A DNA stretch of 35,329 bases, taken from the NCBI GenBank assembly GCA_032718475.1, contig JAUCBJ010001473.1:1-35329 (forward strand). Reading direction: 5' to 3'. This DNA comes from Nemertoderma westbladi (taxonomy: Eukaryota; Xenacoelomorpha; Nemertodermatida; Nemertodermatidae). The notes under the pieces were generated by a model. It was not told the DNA's origin and did not search any database. It worked only from the letters and a program-made list of their open reading frames with translations. Shown one piece after another: positions 20,888-28,620 of the stretch. Numbering within the stretch: the first letter of the stretch is position 1; every line of letters starts with the position of its first letter. The translations under genes and the position numbers were made by a program.

Positions 20888-22311
20888 GGACAGAAAGAAA
20901 ATAACAACACAAATAAACATAATCCCAACATAACCAGTAGGCCGAGTCCAGATAACCAAAACACTAAATCGGTAGACATAAACCTACGCGCGATACGTGA
21001 AGGACTATGCAGGGAATGCTATAATCCAGGATTCGAATGTCAATTACATCGGGACGGAACCCATAAGACCATGAGTTGTAAGCACTGGCAAGTGTTGCCT
21101 AACAAGATCGTATAGCCTACACAGACGCAAACGGACTATGTCATCGTTGTGTGGTAGAAGGACACAGATCCGGAGAGTGTGGAGAAACAGCAGTAGGAGA
21201 CAACGAGACTGGAGGCCAAACAATGGCTACAAGCACGACAGGAGTAAGAAGAAAGAGGAAAGTACTACTCGGAGTAGTACCAGTGAAGATATCAAGAAAG
21301 GGCGGTCGATCAGTTACAACATTAATGCTGGTCGACAGCGGAGCAGCCTTCACGCTGGTGGAGAATTGGGTGGCCGAGGAGATAGGGTTACAGACGAGGC
21401 CGAGTAGGTTGGCGGTAACTACTGTCTCAAGTAAAGACGAAGTCCTGGAGATGAGGATGGGACGGTGCAAGATATCAGCGATCGCACCGTGATGTGACTA
21501 TGGGGCCACCATCGACCCCATCCAGGCGATAGAATCGATAAATATCAACGCCAGGCGACCAACCAACATTGAGGTCGAACAATATAGATTCCTGGACAGT
21601 ATCGATTTCACAATGCCAGAGGTGGACGTTAGGAAGGTATCCATTATAGTAGGAATGGACTGCCCGATGGCCCACAAGAGAATGCAGACTGTCTTCGGCG
21701 AAGACAGACAGTGGGATCCGACGGCGATCCTCACGCCGTTCGGATGGACGCTTAGCGGCCCAGTTAAAACCAAGATTCCATCCAGGGTGACGGAGACATC
21801 AGGGTGCATGTTACCAGGCACCGTAGACGCAGAAGACAAAGAGAAGAAACCGGAGATGGTAGATGAGCCAGATGGGGAAGTAACAGTAGGAGAGTGGGCG
21901 GAGGAGAATGGATTTGACACGGAAGACTTAGAGGCAATGGGATGGAACAAGGGTCCCAGCAAGTATCGGTATGGGGATGGAGAGGAGCGGACGGCGAGAT
22001 GTCCAGAGGACAACCCGGAGGAGTGGACGGTGAGATGTCCGGAGGACATCAGTCCGGAGGAGTGTCCGGAGGAGTGTCGGAAGGAGTGTCCGGAGGAGTG
22101 TCCAGAGGAGTGTCCGGAAGAGACGCCGGTCTGGTTGAGAGGCATACCGACAAAGGGGAGGTCGAGTAAGAAGACATGGTGGAAAGAGAGAGGATGTGGG
22201 AAGATTAAACCAGGGACAGAGAAGCCCATGATGAAACGTGACAAAGTGGGAAAGTGGGAGAGGGCGTGTTGTACACGCATAAGGAGGTGGCAGAGTGCGA
22301 AAGGGCATTAA
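20888..22311 (+). pseudogene. Zinc knuckle and A17-type aspartic protease, BEL/Pao
   Basis: This continues Gag. The frame after the capsid closes at about 21115. A frame change leads into CHRCVVEGHRSGEC (21139-21180), a perfect C-x2-C-x4-H-x4-C RNA-binding knuckle. LMLVDSGAAFTLV follows with the catalytic DSG at 21334-21342. Then an in-frame TGA (21490-21492), then IIVGMD and TPFGWTLSGP (21733-21762), the conserved end of the BEL/Pao (A17) protease. In related elements RT follows soon after. Here the chain runs into an acidic tail with repeated PEEC units (about 22040-22130) and stops at 22309-22311. The protease would cleave Gag. It is inactive as written because of the TGA and frame break. 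Confidence 0.75.
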
Positions 22312-22595
22312 ATGGTAAGCCATTACGTGTACCAAAGGATGACTGGGAATCATCGAGGGCTTTAATGCCGGCGCACATATTAAGGGGGAGGCCAGCGGAG
22401 GTGGCATGTACCAGTAAGAATGACATGAGGGGCGGCATTCTACCGCCAAACGATGACAAGATGAAGGGTGGCACTTTGCCACCAGGGGACGACCACGACG
22501 AGATCAGTAACATGACAGAAATACCCGATTTAAGGATGGAAGAGAAGGGAAGGTCAGTTCCAAGAGAGTTGGAATTGACAAGGAGAGTGGGGTGA
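22254..22595 (+). CDS. Unknown ORF after the protease
   Basis: This frame overlaps the end of the protease frame, suggesting one ancestral protein with a frame change. It reads HKEVAECERALNGKPLRVPK and contains two related units, GGILPPNDD and GGTLPPGDD. No RT motifs (YxDD, QGxP) are present. It is not recognised. It could simply be degenerate low-complexity linker. Confidence 0.3.
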   Translation: MGEGVLYTHKEVAECERALNGKPLRVPKDDWESSRALMPAHILRGRPAEVACTSKNDMRGGILPPNDDKMKGGTLPPGDDHDEISNMTEIPDLRMEEKGRSVPRELELTRRVG

Positions 22596-22860
22596 CGAAT
22601 TAGAGGACCTACAGGGGGGCAGTGGGAGGGTTGCCTGCTGGAAGAATCACCCATAGGTTGTCCAATAAGTTGGACTGAAGGGGGGGGGGGGGGCGAAGAT
22701 GGAAGAGTCAGATCCGTAGGAGTGAGAATAGGGGGCAAAATAGGAGCAAAAGATAGGAAGACCTACAGGAGGGCTGTAGGAAAGTGCTGCCTATTAGAAG
22801 GGGCACCGTAGAGTTTAGTCGTCCAAATGTTGGACTGAGGGGGGTGGAAATGAGGGTGAG
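22596..22860. repeat. Two diverged about 130-bp direct repeats with poly-G
   Basis: ACCTACAGG(G/A)GGGC...(C)TGCCT...GAAG...CACC...GTTGGACTGA(A)GGGGGG occurs at about 22608-22692 and again at about 22762-22845. They are clearly related copies with indels. Noncoding in all frames. Confidence 0.6.
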
Positions 22861-22976
22861 ACGCCCTTCCCACACATAATATAAAAAAAAATAAATTTAA
22901 TTAAAATTAAGAAGTGAGATAGTAGAAAGTTAGAAAGTAATAGTAGTAGATAGTACGTAGCACTAAGTAAGTAGTC

Positions 22977-23720
22977 AGAAGTTAGGGAGTGTGGTACATT
23001 GACATACCACGAGAGTAGTAGGGTACATAGTACCATAGGCAGAAGTTAGGGAGTGTGGTACATTGACGTACCACGAGAGTAGTAGGGTACATAGTACCGT
23101 AGGCAGAAGTTAGGGAGTGTGGTACATTGACATACCACGAGAGTAGTAGGGTACATAGTACCATAGGCAGAAGTTAGGGAGTGTGGTACATTGACGTATC
23201 ACGAGAGTAGTAGGTTACATAGTACCGTAGGCAGAAGTATAGGGAGTGTGGTATATTGACATATCACGAGAGTAGTGGCAGGGTACATAGTACCGCTGGT
23301 AGAAATTAGAAGTATAGGGAGTGTGGTATATAAACATACCTCGAGAGTAGTGGCAGGGTATATAGTACCGCTGGTAGAAGTTAGAAGTATAGGGAGTGTG
23401 GTATATAAACATACCACGAGAGTAGTGGCAGGGTATATAGTACCGCTGGTAGAAGTTAGAAGTATAGGGAGTGTGGTACATAAACATACCACGAGAGTAG
23501 TGGCAGGGTATATAGTACCGCTGGTAGAAGTTAGAAGTATAGGGTATAGGGAGTGTGGTATATAAACATACCACGAGAGTAGTGGCAGGGTACGTAGTAC
23601 CGTTAGAGTTAGAAGTTAGAGTTAGTAAGAGTTAGTAGTAAGAGAGTAGAGAATACAGTATATAAATATTCCATAAGAGTAATAGTAGGGTACATAGTAC
23701 CGTAGAGGTTGTGGGCACAG
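22977..23720. repeat. Minisatellite, 64-bp then 75-bp units
   Basis: GTTAGGGAGTGTGG recurs at 22981, 23045, 23109 and 23173 (64 bp apart). Longer units (GTATAGGGAGTGTGG at 23312, 23387, 23462) follow with a 75-bp period, and decayed units run to about 23720. Each unit contains two short inverted repeats, GTGGTA...TACCAC and GGTAC..GTACC, so each could fold as a double hairpin. Long ORFs on either strand here are by-products of the repeat. Confidence 0.9.
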
Positions 23721-24085
23721 AGAGCGCCACGAAAAGAGAGGGGGGCACGTGGGTACAGCAGGATAGACCGTGTAGGCCGCACGAGACAGACTACTGTACT
23801 GCAAGGCCCATAGAGTAAGTTAGGATGTTTGATACAGGGCCAGGAGGCCACCTGGTACAGACTAGCACAGTAGAGAATAGCTAGTCTACCCTGTATACAA
23901 ACTATAGGGGTTATCTAAGTAAAAATAACCCACATAAGCGATAATAGCATACCAATAAAAATTAAAGTAGTATTAGAAGTAAATCCGACAAATTATGGCA
24001 ACAGTAAGTAAAAGATTTTAGAACATAATAAAAGTAACTGACAGACGTACCGAAGTATCCGAGAGAACCACCGAGAAAGGACTGA
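23721..24085. other. Spacer before the exonuclease ORF
   Basis: No coding signal. TTACTGTAAGTAAAAG-type splice-like motifs and a CTGACAG acceptor-like site (about 24044) lie just before the exonuclease start and could serve a spliced subgenomic message; this is inference. Confidence 0.3.
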
Positions 24086-24676
24086 ATGAGGTTCATAGAG
24101 TCTGTAAACAGGGGAGGATACATGGTCCTAGACGACGAGGGGACTGTGGAGGACAAAGAGGGTTCGAGAAGAGGGTCGGTGGGATCGGCTAGAACCATAC
24201 CACTACTGCATTTGGCTGCGCCAAATGGAGACATATTCCTATTCGATATAGGAACGTACGGCAAGAAGAGCGGGCCGAAGTTAAACAGGTTGCCAAGGGC
24301 GGTGCAAGACCTAGTAAGGAAGAAGACAACGGTGAAAGTGGGATCGGCGATCCGCGACGATGCGGAGAGGATCGTCGGACCGGAGACCCCCAACCTCCTG
24401 GACATGCAAGCAGTCTATATGGCCATGACAGGGCCAGACGGGTTGCGATTGGTAGAGAAGACAGGACATTGAGGAGCAGTGGCGATGGGCCAGCTCATGG
24501 GGCTCGTCTGCCACAAGCCGATGGACTGGGGTAAGTTCCGGGAGGAGTACGGAGCGGAGCTGGCGAACTCGCTGAAGTGGGGAGCGAGGCCAGGGAAACA
24601 GGAGGTGTATCAGTTCCGGAGAGGAGCGATAAAGATATATATCAGAAGAGATATATCCTACAGGAGGATTGGATAA
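24086..24676 (+). pseudogene. DEDDy-like 3'-5' exonuclease ORF with one in-frame TGA
   Basis: ATG 24086 follows an in-frame stop. The protein has GGYMVLDDEGT (motif I, D-x-E at residues 16-18), then PLLHLAAPNGDIFLFDIG (the strands typical of WRN/EXD1/EXD2-like exonucleases), then VKVGSAIRDDAERI and LLDMQAVYMAM (motif II region). A TGA at 24470-24472 interrupts it. The same frame continues with MGLVCHKPMDW and YIRRD (24638-24652), which fits motif III, Y-x3-D. The frame closes at about 24674. The family trims nucleic acid 3' ends; EXD1-like members act in piRNA pathways. Finding one inside LTRs, where pol would be, is unexpected. Assignment is from motif order only, and motif III spacing is longer than usual. 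Confidence 0.55.
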
Positions 24677-25415
24677 TGATAGGTTTACTAAACCTATTCA
24701 TGGCTGTGGTTATCGGAAGAGAGCCGACGGCGTTTCTTCTATCAGGATCACCCCTGAACTACAGAAGGGGACGAGTTGCCTCTACTGCCGCGAGTCGAGC
24801 CATAGGATGGGAGCATGTCCGAGGCTGCACAACTGCTGTTCTAAGTGTAACTTCCGAGGGCACTATGGGCGCCAGTGCGACTGGATGGACAACGAGGAGA
24901 AGTTTAAGATCTTCGAGGAGTGGGCCGACGTCAGTGTTATGACGCGACAGAGGATGAAGGCCCAGGAGTTCCGGTGGGGTTTCTTCAACATCAATCAGGA
25001 AGCCCATCTGGAGATTATCAAGAGGAGACTGCCAATCACATACCAGGAGGTAGCGACAGCGGCGTCGCATGGAGGAGTCATCAACACGCAGAGGTATTTG
25101 GATAGATGGACGCCAGAAAACAGAGGAGAGTTTAGGGATTTTCTGGTGGAACACGTGCCGCAAACCATGAAAATGATCTTGTGGGAAGCTACCAGGGGGA
25201 AGCAGGAGGGGCATTTGGAAAGGCCACCTGGAAAGCGTTACCGGGAGTTAATAACACCAGCACCCAAAGAATCGACCACGGGAATTAGCAAGGCAGTAAC
25301 GGCGAGAATGAGGAGTCTCAGAGAGGACAAACCAGAGGGAAGGAAGCGGCCCAGACAGGACGATGATAGAGGGAATGAACTAAGATGGTTCCCGAAGATG
25401 GGAGGAGCGAACTAG
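24669..25415 (+). CDS. Protein with two CCHC zinc knuckles
   Basis: A frame open from a TTG codon at 24669, so its true start is upstream, probably fused to the exonuclease before a frame break near 24660. It has tandem knuckles, CLYCRESSHRMGAC (24777-24818) and CSKCNFRGHYGRQC (24837-24878), both C-x2-C-x4-H-x4-C. A helical segment follows (EEKFKIFEEWADVSVMTRQR), then a Lys/Arg-rich tail (GRKRPRQDDDRG) before TAG. Such knuckles bind single-stranded nucleic acid as in Gag nucleocapsid. Next to an exonuclease they could deliver RNA or DNA to it. No known protein recognised overall. Confidence 0.6.
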   Translation: MDNDRFTKPIHGCGYRKRADGVSSIRITPELQKGTSCLYCRESSHRMGACPRLHNCCSKCNFRGHYGRQCDWMDNEEKFKIFEEWADVSVMTRQRMKAQEFRWGFFNINQEAHLEIIKRRLPITYQEVATAASHGGVINTQRYLDRWTPENRGEFRDFLVEHVPQTMKMILWEATRGKQEGHLERPPGKRYRELITPAPKESTTGISKAVTARMRSLREDKPEGRKRPRQDDDRGNELRWFPKMGGAN

Positions 25416-26131
25416 GACTCGGTGAGGGAGATGTGCGCGTGCCTGGAAGGCACCACATGTGAAATAATACGAACTCCTAAGTGCAAAATAATTAAGTGCA
25501 ATTAGTATGTACGTATGTAATAATCAATATAATTAGAATATAACTAAAATGAATATAATCAAAGTAAGTACTATAGTCATAAATAACCTTTTTCCAACTA
25601 GCTAGTGGGACTGGGGACCAAATGACTATGACAGGAGGACGGGACAATAGATGAATCACACTTCTTGAGTGCGACGGCACAAAAAGGGGGGGGTGGGGCG
25701 AGGCTCGTCAGGGGTGAGTGGAGTGAAACAAGCATGGGTTGAGTATAGGAATATGAGAGAAGTATGGAGAGGAAGTGTTGTGAGAGGAGTGCAATTCAAG
25801 TGTGGGGAGCGAGCAGTAAGAGAGCGAGTAAGGGACAACAGGGTCCGTGAGAGAAAGAGTAGAGTGAGATTAGAGTGAATTCAGAGCGAAGTCATATAAA
25901 ATTGTGTGGAAAGAGAGTCCACAATTGTCTCGAACAGAGATGTCAGATATCTTGGTGCAACATAGCTCGCGATTGCACCAAGGAGGAGTAGCAATAACAT
26001 ACCCAGGGGGGGCGGCCTGGAAAGCCAACCCCGAGAAAAGAACCCCACCCTACACCCGATAGTAGATTGGGTTCCAGCGGAATTGAAGCGCACTTGAGGT
26101 TGATGCTATCTTCTCACCGGGAAGATAGCAT
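25416..26131 (+). other. 3' noncoding region of the LTR element with hairpins
   Basis: No ORF is convincing. It holds a GTG/GAG-rich purine stretch (25680-25880). CTTGGTGCAA (25951-25960) pairs with TTGCACCAAG (25973-25982). ATGCTATCTTC (26103-26113) pairs with GAAGATAGCAT (26121-26131), an 11-bp perfect stem with a 7-nt loop that abuts the polypurine tract. Confidence 0.6.
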
Positions 26132-26140
26132 GGGAGGGAG
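26132..26140 (+). promoter_or_regulatory. Polypurine tract
   Basis: GGGAGGGAG lies immediately before the 3' LTR start at 26141, the usual place for the plus-strand primer of an LTR retroelement. Confidence 0.8.
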
Positions 26141-26498
26141 TGTAAGCGGATTCAATTCCACTTCATTACCCACCAGAAAATGGGACTAGTGGCATTTTAG
26201 CAATATGTTGGGGATACGAGATTACCAATATTAATCTCGCCTCATAACCAGCATTGGGGGGGGGGGGGGGCGACACAAGCCCCAAAGCCACAGAGAAAGG
26301 TGAGAGGTCAAACCACCTCAGAGGGGATACAGCTAGTAGAGGCTAGCAGCGGAGGGGAAACACTCCCAGGGAGTGCCAAAGTGACAAGTAGTATATTAGC
26401 CAATAGTGGGGAGGGATGCACGTGATAGGGAACAGGAAAGCATCCATTGGGTAGAGGGCCAAAGGTAGATTAGGAGGTAAACCAATATTCAATGTATT
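26141..26498 (+). repeat. 3' LTR, left part (interrupted)
   Basis: This matches 12917-13269 from TGTAAGCGGATTC to CAATATTCAATGTATT with about eight substitutions. It breaks off at 26498, where the RT-nuclease element begins. It resumes at 33354. A poly-G run lies at about 26257-26270. Confidence 0.93.
26485..26498. repeat. Target-site duplication of the RT-nuclease element, left copy
   Basis: ATATTCAATGTATT here is repeated at 31723-31736, on the other side of the inserted element. The intact 5' LTR has it only once. Confidence 0.9.
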
Positions 26499-26722
26499 GA
26501 TAAAGTATTGATTGGTGGGTTTTTTGACCATGAAAATGGGGTACGTTACGTACTGTACATCAGTATACCACAGTACAGCACAGCAGTACAGTCTTTGATA
26601 CTGCCGACAGCCAGACTGCTTGGCGCCAAACAAACGAGGCAAACATAACGGCGTTTTGATATTGCCGACAACATTTAACCTTCGAGGATTGCGGACATTG
26701 CTAGTTACCAACCAGCACAGGG

Positions 26723-28363
26723 ATGCCCTTTTGTTGCGGATGTGGTATAAACGGAACTTGCAAACGCGGTGCGTGGTGCGCCTGCGTGAGGGCAAGCCGA
26801 GAATGTTGGGACTGCGTTCCCGGCAAGCGAAGACGGTGCATGAACGGCGGAGTCGGTTCGCCGACTACCCAGTCTCAACCCAACCCGATTAGTGATGGAC
26901 AACGAAACCTGCCGGCGCCAGCGATCACGGCCTTCTCCCAGCCGTCTCCATCCGAGTTGGAGAGGGGTGACGATTCCCTCGACGATACGTTGTTGGACAT
27001 GTCTGACAGCGATTGCTCTTTTCACTCGCTGAGCGACACGTTGGTGCCTCGATGTTCCCCTTACCGGGACAGTAAGTCGGCCACATCGAGCCCTGAAGGC
27101 AGAGGGTTGAGTCCGGTTGTCGGTTTGTCCGTCCACATCCACGCGGGTCCGCCTGTCGGTTTGTCTGTCACCACGAGCACGTCTGTCGGTTTGTCTGTCC
27201 CCACGGTTGGGCCGTGCAAGGGTCCCCCAGACCAGATGGGTCCCCCAATTCACAAGGGTCCCCCTGACCAGTTGGGTCCCCCTGACCAGTTGGGGCCCCC
27301 AGACCATTTGGCCCCCCCAGACCAGTGGAGTCCCCCCGTTCACAAGGGTCCCCCCGTTCATAAGGGTCCCCCAGACCAGTTGGGTCCCCAAGACCAGTTG
27401 GGCCCCACAGATCAGCTGGGCCCCCCCGTTAATAAGGGTTCCCCAGACCAGTTGGGTCCCCCCGTTCATAAGGGTGCCCCAGATCAGTTGGGTCCCCCCG
27501 TTCATAAGGGTCCCCCAGACCAGTTGGGTCACCCCGTTCATAAGGGTCCCCAGCCCCCCGTTCATAAAGGTCTCCCAGACCAGTTGGGTCCCCCCGTTCA
27601 TAAGGGCCCCCCTGTTAATACGGGCCCCCCTGTTCAGTTGGGTCCCCCAGACCAGTTGGGTCCCCCCGTTCACAAGGGTCCCCCCGTTCAGTTGGGCCCC
27701 CCAGACCAGTTGGGTCCCCCTGACCAGTTGTGTCCCCCAGACCAGTTGGGTCCCCCAGACCAGTTGGGCCCCCCCGTTCATACGGGTCCCACCGTTCATA
27801 ACGGTCCCCCAGATCAGTTGGGTCCCCCCGTTCATAAGGGTCCCCCAGACCAGTTGGGTCCCCCCTTTCATAAGGGTCCCCCAGACCAGTTGGGTCCCCC
27901 CGTTCATAAGGGTCCCCCCGTTCACAAGGGTCCCCCATTTCCCTTGGGTACCCCAGACCAGTTGGGTCCCCCCGTTCACAATGGTCCCCCATTTCAGTTG
28001 GGTCCCCCAGACCAGATGGGTCCCCCTGTTTACAAAGGTGCCCCCGTTCAGTTGGGCCCCCCAGACCAGTTGGGTCCCTCAGACCAGTTGGGTCCCCCCA
28101 TTCAAAAAGGACCCCCCGTTCACAAGAGTCCCCCCGTTCAGTTGGGTCCCCCAGACCAGTTGGGTCCTCCCGTTCACAAGGGACCTCCCGTTCAAATGTG
28201 TCCCCCAGACCAGTTGGGCCCCCCCCCGACCAGTTGGGCCCCTCCGACCAGTTGGGTCCCCCCATTCATAAGGGTCCCCCAGACCAGTTGGGTCCCCCCG
28301 TTCATAAGGGTCCCCCAGACCAGTTGGGTCCCCCTATACAGCTGGGACCCTCAGACCAAATAG
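26723..28363 (+). CDS. RT-nuclease element ORF, N-terminal part: Cys-rich domain and Pro-rich repeats
   Basis: ATG 26723 begins MPFCCGCGINGTCKRG. The first 40 residues contain C-x-C-x5-C-x5-C-x-C-x6-C-x2-C-x7-C, similar to CXC (tesmin/EZH2 pre-SET) zinc-binding domains, so DNA or target binding is plausible. A Ser/Asp-rich linker follows. From about 27226 come tandem six-residue units DQLGPP and VHKGPP. The true frame leaves this ORF in a nine-C run (28219-28227); the tail to 28363 is the wrong frame. The continuation is the ORF at 28198-31545. Original length was about 1600 aa. The repeats keep an open frame over 1.4 kb, arguing for a translated extended spacer. Confidence 0.75.
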   Translation: MPFCCGCGINGTCKRGAWCACVRASRECWDCVPGKRRRCMNGGVGSPTTQSQPNPISDGQRNLPAPAITAFSQPSPSELERGDDSLDDTLLDMSDSDCSFHSLSDTLVPRCSPYRDSKSATSSPEGRGLSPVVGLSVHIHAGPPVGLSVTTSTSVGLSVPTVGPCKGPPDQMGPPIHKGPPDQLGPPDQLGPPDHLAPPDQWSPPVHKGPPVHKGPPDQLGPQDQLGPTDQLGPPVNKGSPDQLGPPVHKGAPDQLGPPVHKGPPDQLGHPVHKGPQPPVHKGLPDQLGPPVHKGPPVNTGPPVQLGPPDQLGPPVHKGPPVQLGPPDQLGPPDQLCPPDQLGPPDQLGPPVHTGPTVHNGPPDQLGPPVHKGPPDQLGPPFHKGPPDQLGPPVHKGPPVHKGPPFPLGTPDQLGPPVHNGPPFQLGPPDQMGPPVYKGAPVQLGPPDQLGPSDQLGPPIQKGPPVHKSPPVQLGPPDQLGPPVHKGPPVQMCPPDQLGPPPTSWAPPTSWVPPFIRVPQTSWVPPFIRVPQTSWVPLYSWDPQTK

Positions 28364-28620
28364 GTCCCCCTGTTCAGTTGGGTCCCCCCATTCATAAGTG
28401 TCCCCCCGCTAAGGTGGGTCCCCCTGACCAGTTGGGTCCCCAAGACCAGTTGGGCCCCCCACATCAGTTGGGTCCCCCAGACCATTTGGGTCCCCCACAC
28501 CAGATGGGTCCCCCCGTTTATAAGGGTCCCCCCGTTCAGTTGGGTCCCTCAGATCAGTTGGGTCCCCCAGACCAGTTGGGTCCCCCCCTTCATATGGGTC
28601 CCCCTGTTCAAAGGGGTTCC
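27226..28620 (+). repeat. 18-nt coding minisatellite (DQLGPP/VHKGPP)
   Basis: About 75-78 units of 18 nt, mostly GACCAGTTGGGTCCCCC and GTTCA(C/T)AAGGGTCCCCC. All are multiples of three except at the nine-C run. It begins at GPPDQMGPP and ends before the unique residues STFDDTSPFG. It causes long spurious ORFs on both strands. Confidence 0.95.

Noticed and set aside
21498-22482. Minus-strand ORFs with HSSGHSSG repeats
   Set aside because: Antisense of the PEEC repeat and protease region.
22977-23600. CRISPR-like array
   Set aside because: Units are contiguous related minisatellite repeats without unique spacers, in a eukaryotic retroelement.
24470-24472. TGA as a selenocysteine codon
   Set aside because: No SECIS-like element was noticed nearby, and the same element has other ordinary stops and frame breaks.
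26705-27979. 424-codon minus-strand ORF and a 216-codon one (27615-28265)
   Set aside because: They are antisense readings of the 18-nt coding repeat, which has no stops in several frames. The plus frame joins a real RT.
27117-28271. 384-codon plus-strand ORF in another frame
   Set aside because: Alternate frame of the same minisatellite (SWVPPF repeats) with no link to a domain.
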